Assembly: GCF_024198235.1 (NCBI RefSeq) | Contig: NZ_JAKCFB010000015.1 | Location: forward strand, 143,355-207,354 | From: Myxococcus dinghuensis | GTDB taxonomy: Bacteria; Myxococcota; Myxococcia; Myxococcales; Myxococcaceae | DNA: 64,000 bases | Direction of reading: 5' to 3' | Shown: piece by piece, positions 48,760 through 57,360 of the stretch | Layout of the letters: every line of letters starts with the position of its first letter | Numbering within the stretch: the stretch's first letter is position 1 | The notes under the pieces: generated by a model | Told to the model about the DNA's origin: nothing | Database searches by the model: none | What the model saw: the letters and a program-made list of their open reading frames with translations, nothing else | Made by a program: the position numbers and the translations under genes

Positions 48760-51711
48760 TCAGTTCGCGTCGCAGGAGCGCCGGTAGGTGATGGCGATGC
48801 GCGTGCCCGGCGCGGGGGTGGTGTCGAAGATGACGCTGTTGGTGGCCGCGTCGTAGTGCCAGCCCGTCGTCGTGGGCGCGCCGTTCACCGCCACCGTGAC
48901 GCTGCCCGGCTCCGGCTTGTCCGTGAGCGGGAAGCGGTCCTGGGTGGAGAAGGCCTTGGTGGCCACGGCCGTCAGGAGCGGGCCGTAGTTGGCGGCGCAG
49001 ACGTTCATCACCTCGCCGCCCGTCTTCGCCGTGGCCTCCGCGTAGCGCGTGCCCGTGCCGCCCGCCGTGCCACACGCCGCGGTGGTGGGCGCGATGGCGT
49101 AGAACGTCGCGCGCTGCGGCTGGTTCGCCCCCTTGCGCTGCTGCGCCCACTGCACGTACGTGTCCACCGCGTCCGGCGAGTGGTCGTCCTCGTCGCCCAC
49201 GAAGACCACCACGAGCGCGGCCTCCTCGCGCAGGAAGCCCAGGTTGCCGTCGCGCGGCAGCGGGGTGCGCGGATCATCCGCGTTGTTGACCAGCGGCGGC
49301 GACAGCGCGCGGCGCATCGCCTCGAAGCCCTGCTCCACCTGGGCGCACTGCCCCACCTGCACGTTCTGCTGGAGCTGCGCGGCCAGGTTGGGCGTGGCGT
49401 GGGTGAGGATGCGCGGGCGGGCGTTGTCCGCCGGGAAGAAGCGCCCGGCCTCGCCGCCCTGCGCGCCGCCCGGACACGCGTTGGAGACCGGGGTGATGCC
49501 CGTGGTCGTCACCGCCACCCGCAGGTCCACCTGCTTGGCCAGCGCCGTGTCCACGAAGGCCGGGATGGCGGACACCAGGCGCGGGTGCTCCTCCACCATG
49601 GACGCCGTGTTGTCCACCACGAAGAGGACGTCCACCTTGCTCACGTCCTGCTGGACGAAGGTGTCCGTCTTCTCCACCCGCTTGGACGACTCCCCGATGA
49701 GCGGCACCAGCAGCGGCTCCATCAGGTCGCTGGAGCGCACGAACAGCGGCGACAGGTTCATGCCGTAGGCCTGCGCGAAGTAGTCCACCCCCACCGTGAA
49801 GGCATCCCCCGGCTGGAGCGTGAAGGGCCGCGGCGCGGGGATGCCCCCCACGGAGAACTCCCCGTCCGTGGTGCCCGCGCCAATCCACACGTCGTCGACC
49901 GACACGGGGATGGGGCACGCGTTGAGGTAGTTCACCTCGCGCGGCTCCGGCGGACAGTCGCGCCGGGCCACGCCCCAGTCCACGAACCAGGGAGACGCCA
50001 CGAGGCACGAGGCCTGCGAGTGCGCGAACAGCGGCACCAGCACCACCGGGTTGAGCGGATCCATCTGCTCCACCTGCAGCGCGCCGGTGAACGTGCCGCC
50101 CGCCCCCGGCGACGCGAAGGACACCTGGAAGCTGAACCAGTCCCCCGGATAGATGATGACGCCGAACAGGTCGCCACCCGGCATGCCGAACACGCCGCCC
50201 GCGTCGTCGCGCAGGCGGATGTTCTTCACCGGGCACAGGTCGGTGCCCTTGTTCTCCAGCTTCACGCCCAGCACCGCGCCGCGCAGCGGGGGCACCGTGC
50301 CGAAGTCCACCGCCGCGGGGGTGATGGCCAGGTTGCACGGCGCGTGCTCCTGCGCCTCGCCCTGGAAGTCGAGCGGCACCACGGCGGCCGAGTAGGCGTT
50401 GGTCGTCAGCACCAAGGAGCCCGTGGCGGGGCCGGTGCGCGTGGGCTCGTAGAAGACGGAGATGTTGACCTCCTGGCCCGGCTGGAGCGTGTGCGGCAGC
50501 GCCAGCGGGAGGTGGTTGAACTGCGGCGCCCCGGTGGGGTCCGGCTGCCACTCCAGCGTGTTCAGGGTGAGCGCCCCCGCGTTGGAGGAGCCGCAGTTCT
50601 TCACGTTGACGACGACGCGCGTCTTCGAGCCCAGCGGCTGGTTGCCGAAGTCGTGCGACACCGGCGACACGCACAGCTCCGCGGCGCCGCCGAAGCCCCG
50701 CAGCTTCACGTCCGTGGTGGGGTGGCGCTTGCTCTCCACGTGGTAGCGCGCCATGTCCTCCGCGGGCCCCATGTGGCCCGGGCTGTAGCGGAACTCGAAC
50801 TCGCGCACCTCGCCCGGCTGCAGCACCAGCGGGAAGCCCGCGTTCGCGTGACTGAACGACGCGTCCTTCCCGTCCAGCGTCAGCCGCGTCACCGTGGCCG
50901 GCTCCGTGCTGATGTTGTGGATGCGCGACACGCGGAAGGCCTCGCGGTCCACCGGCACCGCGTTGAAGTCGAGCACCGGAGGCTCGGCCACCACCGCCTG
51001 CTCCAGCGACTCCGCCGCCAGTTGCACGGCCACGTCCGCGCAGCCCCGGCACGGCGTCACCGCGAGCGCCACCTGCTTGCGCCCCACCCGCACCGGGTTG
51101 AACGTCACCGGCAGTTGCGCCTTGGCCCCGGGCTCCACCACCACGGGGGCCGCCTGGAACTCGTCGCGGTCCGCGCCCACCAGCCGGGGCGCCACCTCCA
51201 CGGGCAGCTCCGTGGGGTTGTCCAGCTCCACCATCAGCGTCTTGGTCGTGTCCGCCTCGATGCGGCCGAAGTCGAGCGCGCGAGGCGACAACCGCGCCCA
51301 CGCCTCCACCCCCAGCCCGGAGAGTGGAATCCTCAACAGCGGCTCGATGCGTGTATCCGAGCGCACCACGAGCGTCGCCGGCAGCCCGCCCGACTTCGAC
51401 GGCGCGAAGCGCACGCGCAAACCACACGCTCCGCCGGGCACCAGGCTGTGCGGCCCCTCGTGCGTGAACTCCGCCTGGTAGGCCCCTTCCGGGCCCTCCA
51501 CCCAGACCTCGTTCACGTCGATGCGCGCGCGCCCCACGTTGCGCAGGGAGATCTCCGTCTCGCGCGCGTCGAAGAGGGCCACCTTCTGGAAGTCCATGCC
51601 ACCCGGGGTCGCCGTCAGCCGGCCATCCGCCAGCGTCGACCGTTCGCGATCCGCACACCCGGCCAGCAACCCCAACACCGCAAGGGCCCAAAAGCCCCGG
51701 TGCCCCGTCAT
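48760..51711 (-). CDS. Large lipoprotein with ASH/choice-of-anchor domains and C-terminal VWA domain
   Basis: 983 residues. Lipobox GLLAGC (lipidated C19). About 600 residues are repeated Ig-like ASH/choice-of-anchor-D modules; each has an LDFGxV-type strand (RALDFGRIEADTTKTL, PVLDFNAVPVDREAF, AAVDFGTVPPLRGAV) and a later GSLVLTTN-type strand. The last 300 residues hold a von Willebrand A domain with the MIDAS-like motif DNTAS in VDVLFVVDNTASMVEEHPR, plus VVVFVGDEDDHSPD. Such cell-surface proteins are widespread in myxobacteria and bind proteins or metals; the partner is unknown. The ATG at 51711 has GGTGGAAG upstream and starts the signal peptide. Confidence 0.82.
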   Translation of the reverse strand: MTGHRGFWALAVLGLLAGCADRERSTLADGRLTATPGGMDFQKVALFDARETEISLRNVGRARIDVNEVWVEGPEGAYQAEFTHEGPHSLVPGGACGLRVRFAPSKSGGLPATLVVRSDTRIEPLLRIPLSGLGVEAWARLSPRALDFGRIEADTTKTLMVELDNPTELPVEVAPRLVGADRDEFQAAPVVVEPGAKAQLPVTFNPVRVGRKQVALAVTPCRGCADVAVQLAAESLEQAVVAEPPVLDFNAVPVDREAFRVSRIHNISTEPATVTRLTLDGKDASFSHANAGFPLVLQPGEVREFEFRYSPGHMGPAEDMARYHVESKRHPTTDVKLRGFGGAAELCVSPVSHDFGNQPLGSKTRVVVNVKNCGSSNAGALTLNTLEWQPDPTGAPQFNHLPLALPHTLQPGQEVNISVFYEPTRTGPATGSLVLTTNAYSAAVVPLDFQGEAQEHAPCNLAITPAAVDFGTVPPLRGAVLGVKLENKGTDLCPVKNIRLRDDAGGVFGMPGGDLFGVIIYPGDWFSFQVSFASPGAGGTFTGALQVEQMDPLNPVVLVPLFAHSQASCLVASPWFVDWGVARRDCPPEPREVNYLNACPIPVSVDDVWIGAGTTDGEFSVGGIPAPRPFTLQPGDAFTVGVDYFAQAYGMNLSPLFVRSSDLMEPLLVPLIGESSKRVEKTDTFVQQDVSKVDVLFVVDNTASMVEEHPRLVSAIPAFVDTALAKQVDLRVAVTTTGITPVSNACPGGAQGGEAGRFFPADNARPRILTHATPNLAAQLQQNVQVGQCAQVEQGFEAMRRALSPPLVNNADDPRTPLPRDGNLGFLREEAALVVVFVGDEDDHSPDAVDTYVQWAQQRKGANQPQRATFYAIAPTTAACGTAGGTGTRYAEATAKTGGEVMNVCAANYGPLLTAVATKAFSTQDRFPLTDKPEPGSVTVAVNGAPTTTGWHYDAATNSVIFDTTPAPGTRIAITYRRSCDAN

Positions 51712-51870
51712 GGCTTCCACCCCTTCCCCACGCCCATCGCCCACGTCCGCTCGGCACCCCATGGTGAGGCAAGGGAGCGGATCAGGTGGCGAAACTAGGC
51801 ACCCATCCCGGGGCGGGCAACCACCCAGGGGGGCGACTCCAGGGCCCAACAGGGGTGTGTCTGTCCGCTT

Positions 51871-52515
51871 TCAAATCTTCGGGATGCGCAATGTCTTGCT
51901 GATCATCGCGCTGCCGCTGAGCACGTACAAGAACGTCAGGGGATGCAGCGTCAGGGGCCCCGCCTCCCAGACTCCGCCCCACAGCCGCTCGCCGATGCGC
52001 CCGTTCCACGTCGCCACGGAGAGCACCAGCACCAACGCCAGGCTCGTGGGGATGGGCGTGCCCTCGAAGTACTTCACCTTCCCCGTCGCGTCCGCCAGCT
52101 CCGCGGACGTGACGTTGAAGCGCGCCAGCCGGCTGATGCCACACGCCACGAAGTACAGGAGCGCCGCCACGTCCAGCGACCCGCGCATGCCCACCGCGAA
52201 CGCCAGCGCCGCCGGCGCCATGCCGAAGGAGATGACGTCCGCCAGCGAGTCCAGGTCCGCCCCCAGCGGCGACTTCTTGAAGCGCCACCGCGCGATGCGC
52301 CCGTCCATGACGTCCATCACCAGGGCCACCGGCATCAGCCCGAAAGCCACCCACAGCCAGTGCTCGCGCTGCGTGGCCAGGTACTGCATCGCGGCGAGGA
52401 TGGCCCCCGCCCCCGCGAACCCGTTGCCCAGCGTGACGAAGTCCGCGAGCACGAAGGTGCGAATCATCGAGAAGTGGCGGCGCGGGCGGCGCGCGCGGGG
52501 CGGCTCGGTCGTCAT
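51871..52515 (-). CDS. pssA: CDP-diacylglycerol-serine O-phosphatidyltransferase
   Basis: 214 residues. Makes phosphatidylserine, the precursor of phosphatidylethanolamine, in the inner membrane. The CDP-alcohol phosphatidyltransferase motif DG-x2-AR-x8-G-x3-D-x3-D is intact in DGRIARWRFKKSPLGADLDSLAD. The family-specific PSS region GxFNVTSAELADATGKVKYFEGTPIPTS and about six to eight membrane segments match the short bacterial type found in Bacillus and deltaproteobacteria rather than the E. coli enzyme. The ATG at 52515 has GGAG about 9 bases upstream. It is divergent from the acylase gene. Confidence 0.9.
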   Translation of the reverse strand: MTTEPPRARRPRRHFSMIRTFVLADFVTLGNGFAGAGAILAAMQYLATQREHWLWVAFGLMPVALVMDVMDGRIARWRFKKSPLGADLDSLADVISFGMAPAALAFAVGMRGSLDVAALLYFVACGISRLARFNVTSAELADATGKVKYFEGTPIPTSLALVLVLSVATWNGRIGERLWGGVWEAGPLTLHPLTFLYVLSGSAMISKTLRIPKI

Positions 52516-52627
52516 ATCCGCGCACTCCTAGCACATGGGCCCTTGCACGCCTGCCCTCGATTCCATGGCTCATGCCGCGCCGCGTCTGACTTTGCGCCGC
52601 TGGATTCACCCGTTTCCGCGAAACCTT

Positions 52628-52657
52628 TTGACGCGCGAATCAGCACGTTCCTACGCT
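52628..52657 (+). promoter_or_regulatory. Candidate promoter of the acylase gene
   Basis: TTGACG (52628-52633) is a 5 of 6 -35 match, and TACGCT (52652-52657) is a weak -10 after 18 bases. The start codon is at 52668, so the transcript would be almost leaderless, which would explain the missing ribosome-binding site. Confidence 0.3.
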
Positions 52658-52667
52658 TCGCCTCGCC

Positions 52668-55178
52668 ATGCACATCCAACACTCTGTCTCATCCCCTGCG
52701 GGGGCGTCCTGGAAGTCCAGGCGCACCCGTTGGCACCTGCCCGTCCTCGCGGGCCTGAGCCTGCTCGTCGCCACCGCGTGCAGTGACGATGATGACGAGG
52801 GCGTCACGCCGCCACCAGAGGGGCCCGCGAAGTACGAGGCCACCATCCGGCGCACCGCCCACGGCATCCCGCACATCACCGCGAAGGACATGGGCAGCCT
52901 GTCCTACGGCCAGGGCTACGCCTTCGCCAAGGACCACGTCTGCATCCTGTCGGACCAGATCATCAAGGTGCGTGGCGAGCGGGCGCGCTATCACGGCGCC
53001 GGCCCCGGCAACACCTATGCGGGCAGCGACTTCGGCTATCGCATGCTGGGCATCCACGAGAACGCGACCAAGGCGTTCCCGGACCAGCCCGAAGAGCTCC
53101 AGGAGATGTTCAAGGGCTACGCGGCGGGCTTCAACCGCTACATCGCGGAGACGCCGCCGGACAAGCTCCCCGCGCCCTGCACCAACGCGCGCTGGGTCAA
53201 GCCCATCGACGCGGTGGACCTGTTCGCGTACGACATCAGCGTGGGCCTGGCCGGCAGCAGCTACCAGCTCATCCTCGCCATCGCCGCGGCCACGCCCCCC
53301 AACCTCACCAGCGGCGCCGCGCTGCGCCCCGCTCCCGGCAGCTTCAAGGTCGAGCGCCCGGAGCTCAGCAGCGTGGGCAGCAACGGCTGGGCCATTGGCG
53401 CGGAGCGCTCCGCGACCGGCCACGGCATGGTGGTGGCCAACCCGCACTTCCCCTGGGAGGGTGAGCTCAAGCTGTGGGAGAGCCAGTTGACGGTCCCCGG
53501 CCAGCTCAACGTGTACGGCGTGGGCCTGCTGGGCGTGCCCGCGGTGCTCATCGGCTTCAACGACCACGTGGCGTGGACGCACACGTTCTCCTCCGGCCAG
53601 CGCATGACGCTCTACGGGCTGAAGCTCGTGCCGGGCAAGCCCACCCGCTACAAGTACGGCAACGAGGAGCGGGACATGGTGGCCGAGGACATCACCATCC
53701 TGGTGCGCCTGCCCGAGGGCTCCGTCACCAACGTCACCCAGCGCTTCTACCGCAGCCACTACGGCCCCATCATCGTCATCCCCGGCACGGCCGAGTGGAC
53801 CGAGCAGACGGTGCTCACCTACCGCGACGCCAACCTGGAGAACACCCAGCTGGTCGCCCAGTTCGTGGGGATGAACCGCGCCAAGAGCCTCGAGGAGTTC
53901 CAGAACGTCTACGCCAACGTCCAGGGCATCCCCTGGGTGAACACCATGGCCGCCGACCGCGCCGGCAACGTCTGGTACACGGACGCAACGCCCACCCCGA
54001 ACCTCACGCCCACGGCCATCGCCACCTGGCGCGCGGCCTCCAGCGGGCTCGACCCGGCCACCACCGCCCTGTGGAACGGCATGGGCCTGGTGCTGCTCGA
54101 CGGCAGCAACCCGGAGAACGAGTGGCAGACGGTGACCGGCGCGCGCAGCCCGGGCCTCGTCCCCTTCAGCGGCGTCCCCAAGCTGGCGCGCCGCGACTTC
54201 GTCTTCAACGCCAACGACAGCTACTGGCTGGCCAACCCCGCCCAGCCGCTCACCGGCTTCTCGCCCCTGCACGGCCTGGAGGACGTCCCCCAGACGCCGC
54301 GCACGCGCATGAACGCCACCCTGCTCACCGAGCAGAACGGCGCCTCCGGTCCGGACAACAAGTTCACCGTGGCCGAGCTGCAGGACGCCATCCTCAGCAA
54401 CCGCGGCATGACGGCGGACCTGCTGGTGGACTCCGTCGTGGCGCGCTGCCAGGGCGTCACGACGGTGACCTACAACGGCGCGCCGGTGGACATCCGGCAG
54501 GCGTGCACGGTCCTCGCCGGCTGGGACAAGCGCTACGACGTGAACAGCGTGGGCGCGGTGCTGTGGCGCGAGTTCAACGGCCACTTCTCCCTGGCCCAGA
54601 TCTCCGAGGGCGCGCCGCTGTTCGCGGTGGCGTTCGACAAGGCGCATCCCATCGCCACGCCCAACACGCTCGTCCCCGCGCCGGCCACCGGGGCCGACCC
54701 GGTGCTGCAGGGGCTCGCGGGCGCGGTCACCCGCCTGGCCTCGGCCAAGCTCGCCGTCGACGTCAAGCTGGGTGACGCGCAGTACTCCACGCGCGTGGAC
54801 GGCAAGCGCATCCCCATCCACGGCGGCGCGGGCCAGGACGGCACCGCGAACGTCGTGTCCTGGGGCACGCTCAAGTCCTCCACGCCCGCCGCCGACTTCA
54901 GCGCGACGCGTGGCACGCTCGTCAACTCCCGCACCAACCTGACGACGTCCGGCTACGTCATCAACAACGGCAGCAGCTTCATCATGGCCATGGGCTTCAC
55001 CGACACGGGCGTGGACGCCCGCGCGGTGCTCACCTACAGCGAGTCCAGCGACAAGAGCTCGCCGTACTTCGCGGACCAGACGGAGCTGTTCTCCGCCAAG
55101 CAGTGGCGCCCCATCGCCTTCACCGAGGCGGAGATCGCCGCCTCCAAGGTCGACGAGGTCACCATCTCCGGCAACTGA
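52668..55178 (+). CDS. Penicillin/AHL acylase-family Ntn hydrolase (lipoprotein)
   Basis: 836 residues. A lipoprotein-type or secretory signal (LLVATAC, then SDDDDEG) is followed by the alpha chain and the autoproteolytic site G237-S238 in GSNGWAIG. S238 becomes the N-terminal nucleophile of the beta chain, and the HGMVVANPHFPW and N-x-D-like elements that follow fit the family. Members cleave amide bonds in beta-lactams, acyl-homoserine lactones (PvdQ/QuiP type) or other acyl amides, so it may quench quorum signals or modify prey metabolites. The substrate is not readable. The ATG at 52668 lacks a ribosome-binding site. A strong hairpin follows the stop. Confidence 0.88.
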   Translation: MHIQHSVSSPAGASWKSRRTRWHLPVLAGLSLLVATACSDDDDEGVTPPPEGPAKYEATIRRTAHGIPHITAKDMGSLSYGQGYAFAKDHVCILSDQIIKVRGERARYHGAGPGNTYAGSDFGYRMLGIHENATKAFPDQPEELQEMFKGYAAGFNRYIAETPPDKLPAPCTNARWVKPIDAVDLFAYDISVGLAGSSYQLILAIAAATPPNLTSGAALRPAPGSFKVERPELSSVGSNGWAIGAERSATGHGMVVANPHFPWEGELKLWESQLTVPGQLNVYGVGLLGVPAVLIGFNDHVAWTHTFSSGQRMTLYGLKLVPGKPTRYKYGNEERDMVAEDITILVRLPEGSVTNVTQRFYRSHYGPIIVIPGTAEWTEQTVLTYRDANLENTQLVAQFVGMNRAKSLEEFQNVYANVQGIPWVNTMAADRAGNVWYTDATPTPNLTPTAIATWRAASSGLDPATTALWNGMGLVLLDGSNPENEWQTVTGARSPGLVPFSGVPKLARRDFVFNANDSYWLANPAQPLTGFSPLHGLEDVPQTPRTRMNATLLTEQNGASGPDNKFTVAELQDAILSNRGMTADLLVDSVVARCQGVTTVTYNGAPVDIRQACTVLAGWDKRYDVNSVGAVLWREFNGHFSLAQISEGAPLFAVAFDKAHPIATPNTLVPAPATGADPVLQGLAGAVTRLASAKLAVDVKLGDAQYSTRVDGKRIPIHGGAGQDGTANVVSWGTLKSSTPAADFSATRGTLVNSRTNLTTSGYVINNGSSFIMAMGFTDTGVDARAVLTYSESSDKSSPYFADQTELFSAKQWRPIAFTEAEIAASKVDEVTISGN

Positions 55179-55587
55179 TGCACCCGGCGCCCCTTCCTTC
55201 GGGGAGGGGCGCCACCCCGTCGTGAGCAGGCCCCTCGCGCCCCCGCGAAGGGCCCGCCGCGCGCCGGCGCCACCAGGGCCCTCCCGCCCGGTGTCGAGCC
55301 CGCAGCGGCCGCCCCTGCCTCCCGCCCCACCGTCCCCAGCCCACCCGCGTCGGCTCCGCGCCACGTCGGGCGCATGACAGGTGCCACCGCGTCCAGGCGC
55401 CGCGCGCGGACACTCGGCGCGGCTCCGGGGCCGGACTCTGTCCTCCCCCGGATGGCGGCCCCGAGAGGAGGCTTCCGCGCGGAGACGACGCCCCCACTCT
55501 GCGCGGGCAGACCGCCCGGCAGCGCTCGCGCGCGAGCGTTGAAACGGCCCCGGGGACTCCGGTCCTGCGAAGGAGCGACACGCAGCC
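55179..55587. other. 409-base intergenic region
   Basis: Begins with the terminator-like hairpin at 55186-55213, then runs as GC-rich sequence without a supported gene. It must contain the promoter of the gene at 55588, but no -10/-35 pair stands out. Confidence 0.4.
55186..55213 (+). terminator. 12-bp hairpin with TTCG tetraloop after the acylase gene
   Basis: Arms 55186-55197 and 55202-55213 pair fully (one T-G) around TTCG, a very stable tetraloop, 7 bases after the stop codon. No U run follows, so termination may rely on stem strength or Rho. Confidence 0.55.
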
Positions 55588-56034
55588 ATGACGACACCTG
55601 TCTACAAGACAGCCCTCATCGACCGGGTCTTCTTCCTCCGGTGGGAGGCGCCCCCCAACCTGTCGGACATCCGCGCGGTGTTCGAGCAGATGCGGGACGC
55701 GCATGCCCGGCTCCGGCCGCCGCTGGTGTTGGTGGCGAGCCTGTCGCCCAGGTCCGCGGTGCCCAACTCCGAGCAGCGCAACAACCTCTCCGCGTTCCAG
55801 GCGGACGCGCGCCCGCTGTTCACGCAGATCCACGCCATCGTCGAGGGCAACGACCTGCAGTACAACCTCCAGCGCGTCATCATCGCCGGCATCAACATCG
55901 TCACGCGCTCCTACGACGAGGCGCTCCAGCGCGTGCACAAGCGCGCCGACCAGGTCGCTCCGCTGCTGTCGGAGTGCCTGGGCGTGGACGGCACCCGGCT
56001 CATCGAGGAGGCCCGGCGGCGCGGCGTGGTGTGA
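55588..56034 (+). CDS. Protein of unknown function
   Basis: 148 residues, alpha/beta, no signal peptide. It begins TTPVYKTALIDRVFFLRWEAPPNLSDIRAVFEQMRDAHARLRPPLVLVASLSPRS and ends in helices (ITRSYDEALQRVHKRADQVAPLLSECLG). The strand-helix order in the first 60 residues resembles a STAS-like or small enzyme fold, but I cannot assign a family. The ATG has AAGGAG about 12 bases upstream, a little far. It converges with the E1-like enzyme gene, leaving 25 bases. Codon use is normal for the window, so it is likely real. Confidence 0.6.
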   Translation: MTTPVYKTALIDRVFFLRWEAPPNLSDIRAVFEQMRDAHARLRPPLVLVASLSPRSAVPNSEQRNNLSAFQADARPLFTQIHAIVEGNDLQYNLQRVIIAGINIVTRSYDEALQRVHKRADQVAPLLSECLGVDGTRLIEEARRRGVV

Positions 56035-56059
56035 ACACGCCCCCGGAAGCCGCGAGCCC

Positions 56060-56893
56060 TCAGCCCCGCGCCCGCGAGAGCGGGCGGGGGGCCTGGCGCG
56101 CGCCCGTGGCGGACGCGGAGGCGCGCACGTAGCAATGGTCGAAGAAGTCGACGTAGAGGTACTCCGGCCACGACACCATGGCCCGGGGGCCGAGCATCAC
56201 CCCGCGCATGAGCTCACTCACCATCATCCCGGCGGCCGTCGTCGCGCCCACCACGCACGTGGGCGCATGACCGCGCCCCGCGTAGCAGGCCTCCATGTAG
56301 TCCGGGAGCATGTAGCTGCCCAGGTGCGGGATGATGGCCGGCAGGTCGATGCGCCCGTCCGGCTGCAGGTAGAGGTCCTCGTACCCCGGCGCGTCCGGTT
56401 GGAAGACGTGCAGCGCGGCGCCAAAGCCCAGCATCAACCCCGTCATCGCCGGCACCCCGCGCTCGCGGCACGCGCCGTGGAGCACCTGCTTGGCCCGGCC
56501 CCCCGCGATGTCGATGACCTCCACCACGAAGTCGACCGGCGGCAGCGCGCCGTCCCCCGACAGCAGCGCGGCCGCGTTCTGCTCGGTGACCCCTTCCAAC
56601 ACGCGCCGCAGCCTCAGGGCCGGGTGGATGTCCAGGCACATGCGCCCCACGACCTCCACCTTGGAGCGCCCCACGGTGCTCTCGAAGCAGCCCACCTGGC
56701 GGTTCATGTTGTGACGCTCGTAGGTGTCGAAGTCCGCCAACGTCAGGCAGCCCACCCCCAGCCGCGCCAGGTCCACCGCGCACTGGCCACCCGCGCCCCC
56801 CACTCCGGCGACGAGCACATGGATCGTACCCAGCCGCGCCATCACCTCCGGACCGATGACTCCCAGGTTCCGCTCGAAACGGGGCTCCACCAT
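56060..56893 (-). CDS. Stand-alone ThiF/E1-like adenylating enzyme
   Basis: 277 residues. Adenylates the C-terminus of a ubiquitin-like protein or an acid group. Rossmann motif GVGGAGG (30-36), D54/D56 in LADFDTYERHNMNRQ, R65 and the Lys K78 in VGRSKVEVV match the ATP-binding residues of ThiF, MoeB and TcdA. The CxxC zinc pairs of MoeB/ThiF and the catalytic Cys of many E1s are not evident, so it is closer to TcdA-like or HesA-like relatives. No ubiquitin-like gene lies beside it. The ATG at 56893 has GGAG 8 bases upstream; longer in-frame starts up to 57127 lack sites and similarity. Confidence 0.8.
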   Translation of the reverse strand: MVEPRFERNLGVIGPEVMARLGTIHVLVAGVGGAGGQCAVDLARLGVGCLTLADFDTYERHNMNRQVGCFESTVGRSKVEVVGRMCLDIHPALRLRRVLEGVTEQNAAALLSGDGALPPVDFVVEVIDIAGGRAKQVLHGACRERGVPAMTGLMLGFGAALHVFQPDAPGYEDLYLQPDGRIDLPAIIPHLGSYMLPDYMEACYAGRGHAPTCVVGATTAAGMMVSELMRGVMLGPRAMVSWPEYLYVDFFDHCYVRASASATGARQAPRPLSRARG

Positions 56894-57130
56894 GACGACG
56901 TCTCCAGGGCTGGGGGTCTCCACTCGTTCTGGATCCGCGCCCCCGGTTCCGGGAGGCCCGGGGCGCGCCATCTGTTCAGCAGCGCCCGCGACCTCACGGG
57001 AGGTGTCCGCCGCGAGGCACACGCGACGTCGGCCAGCCACCGCTCCCCTTGGCGCGCCACCCGTCCCCTCCCCACCGCCCCTCTCGCGAGCCCGCATGGA
57101 ACGCCGGATGCCGCACCCGTGATGCATTTG

Positions 57131-57144
57131 CTTCAGTCTTGAAG
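57131..57144. promoter_or_regulatory. Palindrome CTTCA-GTCT-TGAAG (site 1)
   Basis: The first of three copies of CTTCA-N4-TGAAG in this part of the window; here it extends to a perfect GCTTCA/TGAAGC. Its centre is about 147 bases upstream of the predicted start site at 57285, a normal place for an enhancer-binding protein. Confidence 0.5.
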
Positions 57145-57197
57145 CGGCAGCGCGAGGACCGCACCCAGCAGGGCATGTCAGACGCTTGATTCAGAGT

Positions 57198-57217
57198 GGA
57201 CTTCATGCGTGAAGTCC
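57198..57217. promoter_or_regulatory. Palindrome GGACTTCA-TGCG-TGAAGTCC (site 2)
   Basis: Perfect 8-base arms containing the same CTTCA-N4-TGAAG core as site 1 (core 57201-57214), exactly 70 bases downstream of it, or about 7 helical turns. It is about 77 bases upstream of the predicted start site. The phased spacing supports cooperative binding by one regulator. Confidence 0.55.
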
Positions 57218-57258
57218 GGGGCTGGAAGGCACTCCACGAATTTCCGTCATTTATTCGG

Positions 57259-57274
57259 TGGCGCGAATTCTGCT
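57259..57274 (+). promoter_or_regulatory. Sigma-54 (-24/-12) promoter
   Basis: TGGCGCGAATTCTGCT matches the consensus TGGCACGRNNNTTGCW at 14 of 16 positions. The essential GG and GC dinucleotides have the exact 10-base separation. The predicted transcription start is near 57285 and the start codon is at 57361. Confidence 0.6.
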
Positions 57275-57360
57275 CAAAGGGCGACACGCCACGGAGGGCC
57301 CTCGGGCCGGCGGTGAGGCGTCCTCCGTCCCCTTTCTTTTTCGACCCGAGGTCCATCTCC

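Larger units (their letters stand above)
56894..57360. other. 467-base divergent regulatory region
   Basis: Between the E1-like gene (minus) and the hydrolase gene (plus). It holds two CTTCA-N4-TGAAG palindromes (57131-57144 and 57201-57214) and a sigma-54 promoter (57259-57274), each listed separately. The first 200 bases are GC-rich without visible signals. Confidence 0.6.

Noticed and set aside
48706..51798. A 1030-codon plus-strand open frame opposite the VWA lipoprotein
   Set aside because: Arg/His-rich shadow of a real gene with clear domains on the other strand.
52689..55589. A 966-codon minus-strand open frame opposite the acylase
   Set aside because: Composition of a shadow frame; the plus-strand acylase has a full catalytic motif.
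57131..57217. LexA boxes
   Set aside because: CTTCA-N4-TGAAG resembles no LexA consensus I know, and the neighbours are not SOS genes.
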